A stretch of 64,000 nt of DNA from CALLPQ01 sp039819545 (GTDB taxonomy: Bacteria; Pseudomonadota; Alphaproteobacteria; Caulobacterales; Parvularculaceae), in contig JBCBRS010000001.1 of assembly GCA_039819545.1 (NCBI GenBank), forward strand, positions 327,103 through 391,102, written 5' to 3'. Made by a program: the position numbers and the translations under genes. Positions 8,759 to 17,419 of the stretch are shown one piece after another. The notes beneath the pieces are model-generated. The model searched no databases and was not told the DNA's origin. It saw nothing but the letters and a program-made list of their open reading frames with translations. Position 1 is the stretch's first letter. Every line of letters begins with the position of its first letter.

Positions 8759-10129
8759 ATGACATCAGGAACCGGCAACCCCGATAGCCCGTTGATTGAG
8801 GGTACCGCTCAGCTTACGGACTATCTGGCAGAGGGGTGCAAGCCAAAGGAGCAATGGCGCATCGGTACGGAGCACGAAAAATTCGTTTTCTGCCGCAAAA
8901 CACTTGAGCCCGTTGGCTATGACGGGCCCACGGGCATTCGTGCGATCCTTGAGGCGTTGGCCAGGAAAACCGGCTGGGACCTGGTTATTGAGGATGATCA
9001 CCCCATCGGCCTGAAAGGGGGCGGTGCATCAGTTTCTCTAGAGCCAGGTGGGCAGTTTGAACTCTCCGGCGCGCCGCTGACTACCATTCATCAGACCTGT
9101 GACGAAGTGCATACCCACCTCGCGGCGGTCAAGGCGGTGGCCGATCCCATGGGGGTTGCGTTTCTGGGGATGGGTTTCACGCCCACCTGGACCCGCGCGC
9201 AAATGCCAAAAATGCCAAAGGCACGCTACGATATCATGCGTGCTTACATGCCCACAAAAGGCGATCTGGGCCTCGACATGATGCACCGTACGTGTACGGT
9301 ACAAGTCAATCTCGATTTTTCCAGCGAAGCCGATATGGTGGAGAAATTCCGAACGTCTCTCAGCCTGCAACCGATTGCAACCGCGCTTTTTGCCAATTCG
9401 GGGATGACGGAGGGTGAAGCCAATGGCTGGGCCTCCTGGCGGGCGAATATCTGGACCGATACTGACCCTGATCGCACGGGCATGCTCGACTTTGTCTTTG
9501 ATGACGATTTTGGCTTTGCGTCCTATGCGAATTATATGCTCGATGTGCCCATGTATTTTATCTATCGCAATGGACGATACCTTAATGTGGCGGGGCGGTC
9601 TTTTCGCGATTTCATGAAGGGTGAATTGCCCGAACTCCCCGGTGAGAAACCGCATATGGGTGATTGGGAAGATCATCTGTCCACGGCCTTTCCAGAAGTC
9701 CGGCTGAAGCGCTTTCTTGAAATGCGCGGTGCTGACTCTGGTCCCTGGGCGCGCATTTGTGCGCTCCCCGCTTTTTGGGTGGGTCTTCTTTATGACGACG
9801 AGGCCCTTGCCGCTGCATCAACATTGGTGAGTGACTGGAACCGGGATGCGCGCCACGCCTTGCGCCATGATACCGCAAAAGAGGGGCTAAAAGCGCGGAT
9901 CAATGGCATCAGTGTGCAGGATGTGGCGCTGGAAATTCTTCAGATTGCCGAGGATGGCCTCAAACGGCGCGGTGCCGCAGGTAAGGTCAGCGCCGATGAA
10001 ACAGAATATCTGGAGCCGCTCTGGCAAATCGCTCGCGGCGGCGAGACGATGGGCGAATACACGGCCCGTGCCTGGACCAGCGATCTGGCGCGTGACCCAC
10101 ATCGCTTATATGCGGCGTGCCAATATTGA
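8759..10129 (+). CDS. gshA: Glutamate--cysteine ligase, plant/alphaproteobacterial type
   Basis: First enzyme of glutathione synthesis, joining glutamate and cysteine with ATP. The 456-residue length and the motifs IGTEHEKFVF near residue 38, GGGASVSLEPGGQFELSG and MMHRTCTVQVNLD belong to the plant-type GCS2 family found in alphaproteobacteria. The second gene, gshB, is not in the window. Start is the ATG at 8759. It is followed by a 150-bp gap and then a tRNA on the opposite strand. Confidence 0.95.
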   Translation: MTSGTGNPDSPLIEGTAQLTDYLAEGCKPKEQWRIGTEHEKFVFCRKTLEPVGYDGPTGIRAILEALARKTGWDLVIEDDHPIGLKGGGASVSLEPGGQFELSGAPLTTIHQTCDEVHTHLAAVKAVADPMGVAFLGMGFTPTWTRAQMPKMPKARYDIMRAYMPTKGDLGLDMMHRTCTVQVNLDFSSEADMVEKFRTSLSLQPIATALFANSGMTEGEANGWASWRANIWTDTDPDRTGMLDFVFDDDFGFASYANYMLDVPMYFIYRNGRYLNVAGRSFRDFMKGELPELPGEKPHMGDWEDHLSTAFPEVRLKRFLEMRGADSGPWARICALPAFWVGLLYDDEALAAASTLVSDWNRDARHALRHDTAKEGLKARINGISVQDVALEILQIAEDGLKRRGAAGKVSADETEYLEPLWQIARGGETMGEYTARAWTSDLARDPHRLYAACQY

Positions 10130-10279
10130 TCGCCCGTTTTGTTTATGAGTAGAAACAAGAAACGCCGTTCTATTCAAGATCAAGACGTTCGGTAAACACG
10201 GGTCGCAAATTAACAACGCGCGTGCACGATGCGTTGATCTTTTCATGCACACACTCTGTGTGTGGAAAGTCGATAAAAA

Positions 10280-10354
10280 TGGTGGGCGTACGTAGGATCG
10301 AACTACGGACCTCTTCCATGTCAAGGAAGCGCTCTACCACTGAGCTATACGCCC
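10280..10354 (-). tRNA. tRNA-Val(GAC)
   Basis: Read on the minus strand from 10354 to 10280. The acceptor stem GGGCGTA pairs with TACGCCC, followed by A and an encoded CCA. The anticodon stem CTTCC/GGAAG encloses the loop TTGACAT, giving anticodon GAC. D and T arms (AGCTCAGTGGTAGAGC and TTCGATC) are standard. A second valine isoacceptor, tRNA-Val(TAC), is at 25980. Confidence 0.97.
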
Positions 10355-10443
10355 CGCTGGCGCCAACATCATAGTCTGACGCGTTGGGAGGCGTGGTTAT
10401 AAACCCAATTCCGGGGAGTGCAAGGCTTCACCGAGCCAACCGT

Positions 10444-10803
10444 TTACGCGGCCAATACGCGGTCAATCTCGTTGACGAGGTCTTTCAGGTGGAAGGGTTT
10501 TGACAGGACGGTCGCGTCTTCGACTGCAGCGTTCTGGGCGTTCAGCGCAACGGCGGCGAAGCCGGTGATGAACATGATCTTCATGGCAGGGTCGATTTCG
10601 GCGGCTTTGCGGGCAAGTTCGATCCCGTCCATCACCGGCATGACAATATCCGTCAGTAACAAGTCAAATTCACGCAGCTGGAGTTCGGTCAGGGCTTCGT
10701 CGCCCTGGCTTGCGGGTACCACTTCGTGACCGGCGCGTTCGAGCGCCTTCGTCAAGAAGCTACGCATTGAATCATCGTCTTCCGCGAGAAGAATTGCCAC
10801 CAT
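10444..10803 (-). CDS. cpdR: Single-domain response regulator CpdR
   Basis: A stand-alone receiver domain of 119 residues. It has the acidic pocket Asp9-Asp11, phospho-acceptor Asp52 in LLLTDIVMP and Lys102 in SKPFHLK. The stretch KIMFITGFAAVAL is the signature of CpdR. In Caulobacter and rhizobia CpdR in its unphosphorylated form primes ClpXP to degrade CtrA and other cell-cycle proteins, and the CckA-ChpT relay phosphorylates it. The neighbouring N-formylglutamate amidohydrolase-like gene, transcribed divergently, is also beside cpdR in other alphaproteobacteria. A CtrA-type box lies 120 bp upstream. Confidence 0.94.
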   Translation of the reverse strand: MVAILLAEDDDSMRSFLTKALERAGHEVVPASQGDEALTELQLREFDLLLTDIVMPVMDGIELARKAAEIDPAMKIMFITGFAAVALNAQNAAVEDATVLSKPFHLKDLVNEIDRVLAA

Positions 10804-10923
10804 GGTGATTGCCCCTTACCTGAACATCTTTTCTAAACCGGTCCGTGGGGTCCAGCAAGATTCGCACCGTTTTAGGTCCGCCAGTACGCTTTCATTCTAG
10901 CATCACGGGGTCGCCCTAAAGTG

Positions 10924-10938
10924 TTACCAGTTCGTTAA
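10924..10938. promoter_or_regulatory. Candidate CtrA box between cpdR and the amidohydrolase gene
   Basis: TTAC-N7-TTAA, one base from the CtrA consensus TTAA-N7-TTAA, in the 254-bp divergent gap. cpdR is a known CtrA target in Caulobacter, so the position fits. No other motif was identified in the gap. Confidence 0.5.
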
Positions 10939-11057
10939 CACGCGTCCCCAAAACATCCGTCAGCGGGGTGTACCGCGTAAAGCACACTGACGATGTGGCG
11001 CTTTTGACTCTTTCGAAGGCAGGGTCGATCGCTTACGATTAGGAAAAAAAGGTTTCC

Positions 11058-12071
11058 ATGGTTCAGCGCATATTCTCCAAACCTTCGGATCGTCGCCGCG
11101 AGGCAAAACACGGAGGTCTTTCTGATTTGCGCGCTGATGCTGGGTCGCCGAGTGCGGATCACGCGCCTTCCTTTCTGGCAGGCACCCCGCCGCAAAATTC
11201 CTTTGAAATTCTTGCCCCTAAAACACCGGCATCTCCGGTCATTTTTGCGTCGCCTCATTCGGGTCGCCTCTATCCACGTGAATTACTGGCTGCAACTCGG
11301 TTGTCGCGGCATGCGTTGCGCCAGTCAGAAGATTGTTATGTGGATTTACTCTTTGCCGCGGCCCCGAAACTGGGCGCCCCGCTGATCAAGGCTCTTTTTC
11401 CGCGTGCCTATATTGACGTGAACAGGCGCGAAGATGAACTCGATCCGCGGATGTTCACAGGCCCACTGCCGGGACGAGCCGATGCCAAATCAAGCCGGGT
11501 ATTGGCTGGGCTTGGCGTACTGCCACGCATTGTGGCTGATGGTAAAAATATTTACGGCCGCAAAATCAGCGCTGACGATGCAGAGCGCCGATTGGCTGCC
11601 TGCTATCGACCCTACCACAAGGCTCTGCGCCAGTTGATCACGCAAACCCGCGAGCGTTTTGGTGTTGCGGTACTGATCGATTGCCATTCCATGCCAACCA
11701 TTGGCGGGGCCCCCCTGCGGCCCGGGGAGCCGGCGCTTGATTTTGTGATCGGGGACCGGTTCGGCACCTCCGCAGCGCCCGGCATTACGGGCTTGATCGA
11801 GACCTTTCTGGGGCAGCGCCGGTTTCATGTGGCACGCAATACCCCGTATGCTGGCGGGCACGTGGCCCATGCCTATGGTCGCCCGGCCAAAGGTATCCAT
11901 GTGGTCCAGATTGAGATCAATCGCAGTCTCTATCTCGATGAGGCGAAACTCACGCGGACCGACGGATTCGACCGCATTCGCACCTTGATGACAGAGATGA
12001 TTGCCGATCTGGTGGCCATCCGTCCCAATGCACTGAACACAACGCTGTCGAGCGCCTGGGCAGCGGAATAG
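11058..12071 (+). CDS. N-formylglutamate amidohydrolase family protein
   Basis: Zinc hydrolase of the HutG-like N-formylglutamate amidohydrolase family, 337 residues. It shows SPHSGR near residue 65, SEDCYVD, the arginine/aspartate-rich DVNRREDELDPRMF and the metal-site motif DCHSMP, and ends with a short variable tail. The family cleaves N-formyl-glutamate in histidine breakdown. No other hut genes are present, and the copy beside cpdR is conserved in many alphaproteobacteria that do not use histidine this way, so the true substrate is open. The first 35 residues are polar and may include an unneeded N-terminal extension. Confidence 0.85.
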   Translation: MVQRIFSKPSDRRREAKHGGLSDLRADAGSPSADHAPSFLAGTPPQNSFEILAPKTPASPVIFASPHSGRLYPRELLAATRLSRHALRQSEDCYVDLLFAAAPKLGAPLIKALFPRAYIDVNRREDELDPRMFTGPLPGRADAKSSRVLAGLGVLPRIVADGKNIYGRKISADDAERRLAACYRPYHKALRQLITQTRERFGVAVLIDCHSMPTIGGAPLRPGEPALDFVIGDRFGTSAAPGITGLIETFLGQRRFHVARNTPYAGGHVAHAYGRPAKGIHVVQIEINRSLYLDEAKLTRTDGFDRIRTLMTEMIADLVAIRPNALNTTLSSAWAAE

Positions 12072-12081
12072 CAACGCTTTC

Positions 12082-12176
12082 CCAAAAAAAAGACCGCAAA
12101 CCATAAGGGCTGCGGTCTAAAGTATTAGGGAGGAAACGCCCAAAAAACTTTGGGCAGTGGCGGCTAACCGCCACAC
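12082..12176 (-). ncRNA. Candidate small RNA with CCUCCC loop
   Basis: Read on the minus strand. It begins with a perfect hairpin, GTGGCGG-TTAG-CCGCCAC (12174-12157), followed by a second perfect hairpin, GCCCAAA-GTTT-TTTGGGC (12155-12138). A single-stranded stretch containing TTTCCTCCC (12136-12128) comes next, and a strong intrinsic terminator ends it. A possible promoter upstream is CTTGCAT and GCTAAT just before 12180. A CCTCCC loop between hairpins is an anti-Shine-Dalgarno feature of several alphaproteobacterial sRNA families. No protein frame fits. The remainder of the gap (12177-12534) shows nothing else. Confidence 0.6.
12083..12118 (-). terminator. Intrinsic terminator of the candidate sRNA
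   Basis: Stem AGACCGCA / TGCGGTCT with a 12-base loop, followed on the minus strand by eight T residues (plus-strand A run 12084-12091). On the plus strand no T run follows, so it points to a minus-strand transcript and not to the upstream amidohydrolase gene. Confidence 0.8.
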
Positions 12177-12534
12177 ACGTGAATTAGCAACTGCGACCGG
12201 GGAATGCAAGAGAAATTTTGCAATGCAATATCGCACCAGCGAAATTTATCGATTTTCTCAATTCAAAGAGATGGGTATGCTAAAATAAACTTTTTTAATG
12301 CGGTAATCGTCCAAATTCTTAGTGTTTTATATCAAGCCGGTCAGCGACTCTGGCTATGGGGTGCGCAGTTTATGCCCCCACTTTCAAACGGTGTGGGTTC
12401 TGTCAACGCTGACGACGCACCAAGGCGTGGGCGCTGTCTCCTCTCGAAAAACGGCTAAAGCACCTTATAGTGGTCGATAAGTGGTATTCGAAATCGTCAT
12501 TTCCGACTTTTTACCCCCAACCTTTGAGATCTAC

Positions 12535-13737
12535 ATGACCCAATCTGCTGCCTCTCCCGCGCATGATAAAGCGGCCACGCCCGACGTGAAAAGAAAGGGG
12601 GCTCTGCGCCGTCTAGGGTCCGGGGTGGGCCGATTAACCCGTGCGCGTCAGAAGTTTGCCATGCCGGGAGAAAATGACGAGGGGCTGAAGATCGTCGTGG
12701 CAACCGACGCCTGGAAGCCTCAAGTGAACGGCGTTGTGCGGTCTTTGGAGACCCTCGGCGACATCCTCACCGGCTTTGGCAATGAGGTCCTTTATATCAC
12801 ACCGTCGGACTTCAAATCTTTTCCCATGCCGTCCTATCCGGAGATCCGGCTGTCGCTATTCCCCAACCGCAAAGTCGCGAAGATGATCAACGGCTTTCAG
12901 CCCGATGCGATCCATATCGCAACCGAAGGGCCCATCGGCCGGGCAGCGCGCAGGTTCTGCCAGCGTCGCCGCTATCCGTTTACCACCAGCTTTCACACGC
13001 GGTTTGCCGAATATGCCAGTGAGCGATGGGCTGTGCCGATCAGTTGGGGCTATTCGATCCTGCGCGATTTTCACAAACATGGTGAAGCGATGATGGTTGC
13101 AACGCCTGGTATGCAACAGGAAATGGAAGAGCGCGGCTTCAAAAACATTAAGCTCTGGGCGCGTGGTGTTGATCTGGAGGCCTTCAGTATTGGCGATCGA
13201 AGCCTGCTCGATGTTCATGAACGCCCAGTCTTCTTGTATGTGGGTCGGATCGCCGTTGAAAAAAGTATCGAGGATTTCCTTGAGCTGGACTTGCCGGGGA
13301 CCAAAGTCGTGGTTGGCGATGGGCCCCAGCGCGAAGAGCTGGAGAACAAATATACCGATGCGGTCTTTGTGGGCCCAAAGTTTGGTGCAGAGTTGACCAG
13401 TTATTATCAGGCCGCGGACGTTTTTGTGTTCCCCTCTCGCACGGACACGTTTGGCCTCGTCAATGTGGAGGCGCTTGCCTGCGGTGTGCCAGTGGCGGCA
13501 TATCCGGTACGTGGGCCTATTGATATCCTTGATGGCGCGGCACCTGGTTGTGGCGCACTGGATGAAGACCTGAAGACCGCCTGCATACGCGCCTACGAAA
13601 CCCGGAATGCACAGGCCTGCCGGGCCCATGCGGAGAATTTCTCCTGGGAATCAGCAACCCGAATGTTCATCAGCAATCTGGTGGTGCCGGGCTTTGACGA
13701 GGAATTTTGGTTGCGCTCGGCCAAGATGATCGACTGA
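12535..13737 (+). CDS. Glycosyltransferase family 4 protein
   Basis: GT-B fold glycosyltransferase of 400 residues. The N-terminal acceptor domain starts with IVVATDAWKPQVNGVVRSL, typical of alphaproteobacterial GT4 enzymes close to GtfA/MgtA-type mannosyl- or glucuronosyl-diacylglycerol synthases. The C-terminal nucleotide-sugar site is seen as FLYVGRIAVEKSIEDFL, VVGDGPQREEL and FPSRTDTFGLVNVEALACGVP (the E-x7-E region). The ATG at 12535 is chosen; the frame is open to a GTG at 12481 without a ribosome site. Probable role is glycolipid synthesis at the inner membrane; the exact sugar is unknown. Confidence 0.88.
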   Translation: MTQSAASPAHDKAATPDVKRKGALRRLGSGVGRLTRARQKFAMPGENDEGLKIVVATDAWKPQVNGVVRSLETLGDILTGFGNEVLYITPSDFKSFPMPSYPEIRLSLFPNRKVAKMINGFQPDAIHIATEGPIGRAARRFCQRRRYPFTTSFHTRFAEYASERWAVPISWGYSILRDFHKHGEAMMVATPGMQQEMEERGFKNIKLWARGVDLEAFSIGDRSLLDVHERPVFLYVGRIAVEKSIEDFLELDLPGTKVVVGDGPQREELENKYTDAVFVGPKFGAELTSYYQAADVFVFPSRTDTFGLVNVEALACGVPVAAYPVRGPIDILDGAAPGCGALDEDLKTACIRAYETRNAQACRAHAENFSWESATRMFISNLVVPGFDEEFWLRSAKMID

Positions 13738-14018
13738 CCCAAGCCGGGACACGCGCCGCCCCCATTCGGCTCGAATGGAGCCATGATCGCGCGCCTGTCC
13801 CAAGTGCCCGAGCGTTTTGAGCCGCCAATAGTCGCGGCGTAACGGGTCGCGGCAATTCTCGAAACCCATGTATTTATCTTCACTTTGGCGAAAAATACCC
13901 TCTGAAAACCAACAAAAGCGGAAGGTGCACACGCGGGCGGCACGCTCTTTGCGTTCCCATCGGTTGTAATCGCGTCAGCATTCGCGTGCTGCGTGTTGAA
14001 TTGAGGAGAAGGCAAAAA

Positions 14019-14426
14019 ATGGCGCATCCGATTGATCACCATGTGGGGCAAAAACTTCGCCAACGGCGCCGTTTGCTCGGGCTAACCCAACAAAAACTGG
14101 CCGACGCGGTCAATATCCGGTTTCAGCAAATCCAGAAATATGAGAGCGGTGCCAATCGTATTTCCGCCTCCCGCCTTTGGACGTTAGCCCGCGCGCTTGA
14201 TGTGCCGGTGTCATACTTTTTTGACGGCCTGAACGGTCTTGACCACGGCGAGGCTGCCAATGGCGCCATGCCATCATCGTCTTATGGCATGACGCCTGCG
14301 GGGACGCGGTCTGATGTTTTCAATCAGAAAGAAACCATCGATCTCGTTCGGGCCTATTACACGCTCGCCGATGAGCCGCGCCGCCGGCTTCTGGATTTGG
14401 CAAAGGCCATGTCCGGTGCAGCCTGA
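14019..14426 (+). CDS. XRE-family helix-turn-helix regulator
   Basis: 135 residues. An N-terminal Cro/CI-type DNA-binding domain (GQKLRQRRRLLGLTQQKLAD, residues 9-28, then RFQQIQKYESG) is followed by a tail with a conserved FNQKETIDLVRAYYTL segment. This layout is widespread in alphaproteobacteria (PhrR/SinR-like regulators) and targets are rarely known. Start chosen at 14019 because GAGGAGAAGG sits just upstream; an earlier in-frame start at 13986 has no ribosome site. A strong terminator follows. The 280-bp gap before it holds nothing recognised. Confidence 0.88.
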   Translation: MAHPIDHHVGQKLRQRRRLLGLTQQKLADAVNIRFQQIQKYESGANRISASRLWTLARALDVPVSYFFDGLNGLDHGEAANGAMPSSSYGMTPAGTRSDVFNQKETIDLVRAYYTLADEPRRRLLDLAKAMSGAA

Positions 14427-14473
14427 TCGCAAGCCTTCCTGAAATTCCTGCATAAGTTTATGTAGGTGGGCAG

Positions 14474-14508
14474 AAAAATCGCGGTGCTCGCGCACTGCGA
14501 TTTTTTTT
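14474..14508 (+). terminator. Intrinsic terminator after the XRE gene
   Basis: Stem AAAAATCGC-GTGC / GCAC-GCGATTTTT (14474-14487 with 14492-14505), loop TCGC, followed by a T run to 14508. Confidence 0.88.
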
Positions 14509-14532
14509 GTTCAAGGGCCATTCCTAAAGCAG

Positions 14533-14648
14533 GTTCACAAAAAGTGTGATCGTCGATGGTGCCCATCCACCGACTTGGGTTCGAACGCGCGAACCCTTAA
14601 AAAATCTAGACTGCGTTTTTGAGTCAACAAAGAGTAAAGGCAGTCTGG
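14533..14648. repeat. Structured intergenic repeat, copy 2
   Basis: Same element and orientation as 3105-3219. The three stems are kept: GTCGATGG with CCACCGAC, GGGTTCG / CGAACCC around 14576-14596, and CTAGACTGC / GCAGTCTGG, the last including a G-U pair. Changes between copies fall mostly in loops or keep pairing possible, which supports selection or recent spread at RNA or DNA-hairpin level. Confidence 0.8.
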
Positions 14649-14698
14649 GCCATCAACGGGTAGTGCGGTTCGCATTGCAGTTGTCATGTTTTGGGCGC

Positions 14699-15544
14699 AT
14701 GGTCCGCGTAATGAAAGATCTTGCATCGGAACTCAAGGACTGTGCTGCGCTGATGCCGCGTCTCGCCGACGCGGCCGGTAAAGAGGCATTGTCCTATTTC
14801 CGAAACGAAGCCCCCGTTTCCAACAAAGCTGGTATCTGGTTCGATCCGGTAACCGAGGCTGACCGCGCGTGCGAGCGGGTGATGCGCCAGATGATCAGCC
14901 ATGTGTTCCCCCGCCACGCCATTCTGGGCGAGGAGTTTGGCGCCCATCCGGGCGAAGGCCACGACGCGGAAAACCCCGCCCCGGTACGTTGGATCCTAGA
15001 TCCCATCGACGGCACGCGGGCTTTTGTCTGCGGCGTGCCAAGCTGGATGACCCTAATCGGGGTGGAGTGTGAGGGCGCGCCCATGCTCGGCACCCTTGAT
15101 CAGCCTTTCACGCGGGAGCGGTGGATCGCCAGTGACGGCAAGACACGCTATTTCCTGCGCGGTACGGAGCAGGACTGCCGTGTCAGTACACTGACGGATA
15201 TTTCAAAGGCCCGAATCACCACAACCGACCCCCGCCGCACGCAGGGTTATTTCGATAGTGACCAGGCCGATGCCTTTCGCCGCCTTGCGGATGTGTCACG
15301 TCTCGCCCGGTTCAGCCTTGATGCCTATGGCTATGCGCTCCTGGCATTGGGGGAAATCGACGTGGTACTGGAGTCTGGTCTGGCGCCCCACGATTATTCT
15401 GCCTTGCGGCCCGTGGTCGAGGGGGCGGGCGGTGTGATTACCAATTGGCGCGGTGATCCGGTGGGTACGGATGATCGCGGCGAGGTCCTGGCGGCGGCCA
15501 CACCGAAACTTCAAGAGGCCGTGATGAACGTTGTGGCCGCGTAG
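14699..15544 (+). CDS. hisN: Histidinol-phosphatase, inositol monophosphatase family
   Basis: Mg2+-dependent phosphatase of the IMPase fold; the alphaproteobacterial HisN type removes phosphate from histidinol phosphate in histidine synthesis. Metal-site motifs are present: DPVTEADRA, GEEFG, WILDPIDGTRAF and, in place of the usual WD-x-AA, HDYSALRPVVEGAGG. Start is uncertain between ATG 14699 and ATG 14711; neither has a clear ribosome site. The reading frame continues upstream into the structured repeat, which is not coding. Other members (inositol-1-phosphatase, CysQ) cannot be excluded, but the WILDPIDGTRAFVCG-type core fits HisN. Confidence 0.85.
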   Translation: MVRVMKDLASELKDCAALMPRLADAAGKEALSYFRNEAPVSNKAGIWFDPVTEADRACERVMRQMISHVFPRHAILGEEFGAHPGEGHDAENPAPVRWILDPIDGTRAFVCGVPSWMTLIGVECEGAPMLGTLDQPFTRERWIASDGKTRYFLRGTEQDCRVSTLTDISKARITTTDPRRTQGYFDSDQADAFRRLADVSRLARFSLDAYGYALLALGEIDVVLESGLAPHDYSALRPVVEGAGGVITNWRGDPVGTDDRGEVLAAATPKLQEAVMNVVAA

Positions 15545-15583
15545 CCGCATGACCGTGTGGCCCGCCTAATGTAAGAGTAGACA

Positions 15584-16372
15584 TCAATCCTCGTAGTAAT
15601 CCGTCACTAAATTAAGCTCGCGCAAGGGGCGCTCTTCATAACCCACATCTTCGGCGCGCTGGCGTTCCGGTAAGGTGATCGGTTTGAAAACCTCAGGATA
15701 ATCTTTCACCGGAATACTATCGAGGATTGATCGAATACAATTGAGCCTTGCTCTTTTTTTGTCATCGCCATCAATCACCCGCCATGGACAAATATCCGTT
15801 CCTGTCTGATCAAGCATTTTGTCACGCGCTTGCGAGAAGGCGACCCAGCGTTTGCGTCCTTCAAGGTCGATGGGTGAGAGTTTCCATCGTTTACGCGGGT
15901 CTGTGGCGCGTTCCTGGAACCGTTTTTCCTGCTTTTCCGGAGACACATGCACCCAATATTTGATCAGGATGATCCCGCTATCCACGAGCATTTTCTCGAA
16001 AGCGGGGACCTCGCGCATGAAGACTTCATGTTCTGCCGGCGTGCAAAAGCCCATCACCGGCTCGACGACGGCGCGATTGTACCAGGATCGATCAAACAGT
16101 GTCACTTCACCAGCGGCGGGCAGGTGGCGCACATAGCGTTGAAAATACCATTGCGTTCGTTCGCGGTCTGATGGTTTGGGCAGCGCGACAACTTTCCAGA
16201 CCCGTGGGCTCATGCGCCGCATGATTGTTTTGATCAGGCCACCCTTGCCAGCGGCATCGCGCCCTTCAAACAGGATGACGACTTTCATGCCTTCGCGCTT
16301 GACCGTTTCCTGCAGCTTTGCAAGCTCCAGTTCCAAATCAGCCAAACGGTCTGCATAAACAGAGTTTTTCAT
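15584..16372 (-). CDS. ppk2: Polyphosphate kinase 2
   Basis: PPK2-family kinase of 262 residues that transfers phosphate between polyphosphate and nucleoside diphosphates. Walker A is GRDAAGKGG (residues 37-45), the Walker B/lid region is LFDRSWYNRAVVEPVMGFC near residue 95, and YWVHVSPEKQEKRF is typical of the one-domain class I group. The tail PLRELNLVTDYYED also matches the family. ATG 16372 is the start. It is convergent with hisN (gap 39 bp) and co-directional with hslO upstream (35 bp). Confidence 0.93.
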   Translation of the reverse strand: MKNSVYADRLADLELELAKLQETVKREGMKVVILFEGRDAAGKGGLIKTIMRRMSPRVWKVVALPKPSDRERTQWYFQRYVRHLPAAGEVTLFDRSWYNRAVVEPVMGFCTPAEHEVFMREVPAFEKMLVDSGIILIKYWVHVSPEKQEKRFQERATDPRKRWKLSPIDLEGRKRWVAFSQARDKMLDQTGTDICPWRVIDGDDKKRARLNCIRSILDSIPVKDYPEVFKPITLPERQRAEDVGYEERPLRELNLVTDYYED

Positions 16373-16407
16373 GGATACTGTCTTCTCAATGGTTGCTGGC
16401 GCAGCGG

Positions 16408-17346
16408 CTAGTTTGACTGAATTGGCTTACCCTGCGGGTCGAAGCGATATTCGGTCCGACAGAAATCGCAGGAGACCTTGATGATGCCGTCTTCCAGCAT
16501 ATCGCGTAAGCTTTCTTCGTCATAGCGGCCAAGGACGGCGGTGATTTTTTGGGCGCTGCATCCACAGGCAGCCACAACAGGTTTGGAATCAAAGACACGC
16601 ACACCGTCCTCATGGAATAGACGATAGAGAAGGTCTTCGGGCTGCAGGTTTGGGTCCAGGAGTTCGTCCGCTTGCGTTGTTTTAAGAAAAGCCTCTGCGC
16701 GATCCCAGCTTTCCTGGTCCGCATCAGCCATGATGGTTGCCTCGCCGCGTTCGCGGTTACCGCCTTCGCCGGGGACAAACTGGGCGATGATACCGCCCGC
16801 CCGCCAATGGGCACGCCCGCCGGGTTTTTGAATTTTTCCGACCGCTAGCTTGACGGCTGTGGGTAATTGCTCCGACTGCTGAAAGTACGACACCACAGCG
16901 TCCTCAAGGTTCACACCCTCAAGGGGAGTGACACCCTGATAGCGCTCCATGTCCGGGCCCTGATCAACGGTCATGGCCACATGGCCTGTACCCATTAGCG
17001 TTGACAGGTCGGCTTCGCTGATCTGCGCGCCCTCAATTGTGGAAGCTGTCGCGCGCAGGGCACCGTCGGCCTGATAGTCGGACACGACCATGGAAACCGG
17101 GCCGTCGCCCTGAATCTGAAAGATCAGTTTGCCATCGAATTTCAGGGCCGCCCCCATTAGCGTCACGACAATCGCAGCTTCGCCAACCAGCCGAGATACG
17201 GTTTCGTCAAAAGGATGGGCACTGAGGATCTGATCAATCGAGCCTGACATACGCACAAGGCGCCCGCGCACAGCGGTCTGGCCGATCTGAAACGGCAAAA
17301 TGCGATCATCCGGGGGGATCAAAACAGAGGAAGGATTTTCAGACAT
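16408..17346 (-). CDS. hslO: 33-kDa redox-regulated chaperone Hsp33
   Basis: Cytoplasmic holdase that becomes active when oxidative unfolding releases its zinc. 312 residues. The C-terminal zinc site is intact: C-x-C in ACGCSAQKI near residue 270 and C-x2-C in CDFCRTEYRF near residue 299. The N-terminal domain opens with the family's DRILPFQI and shows GQTAVRGRLVRM. Lies head to tail with ppk2. Confidence 0.95.
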   Translation of the reverse strand: MSENPSSVLIPPDDRILPFQIGQTAVRGRLVRMSGSIDQILSAHPFDETVSRLVGEAAIVVTLMGAALKFDGKLIFQIQGDGPVSMVVSDYQADGALRATASTIEGAQISEADLSTLMGTGHVAMTVDQGPDMERYQGVTPLEGVNLEDAVVSYFQQSEQLPTAVKLAVGKIQKPGGRAHWRAGGIIAQFVPGEGGNRERGEATIMADADQESWDRAEAFLKTTQADELLDPNLQPEDLLYRLFHEDGVRVFDSKPVVAACGCSAQKITAVLGRYDEESLRDMLEDGIIKVSCDFCRTEYRFDPQGKPIQSN

Positions 17347-17419
17347 GGGAATGAACTTAAAAATAGGAGTGGGGCAGGAGCGTCCAGGGGCGCCACCGCA
17401 GCAGGCAATAAGCGTGGTG

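Noticed and set aside
14546..14698. N-terminal extension of hisN through the structured repeat
   Set aside because: Extension is repeat sequence and has no homologous character; starts at 14699 or 14711 fit the family.
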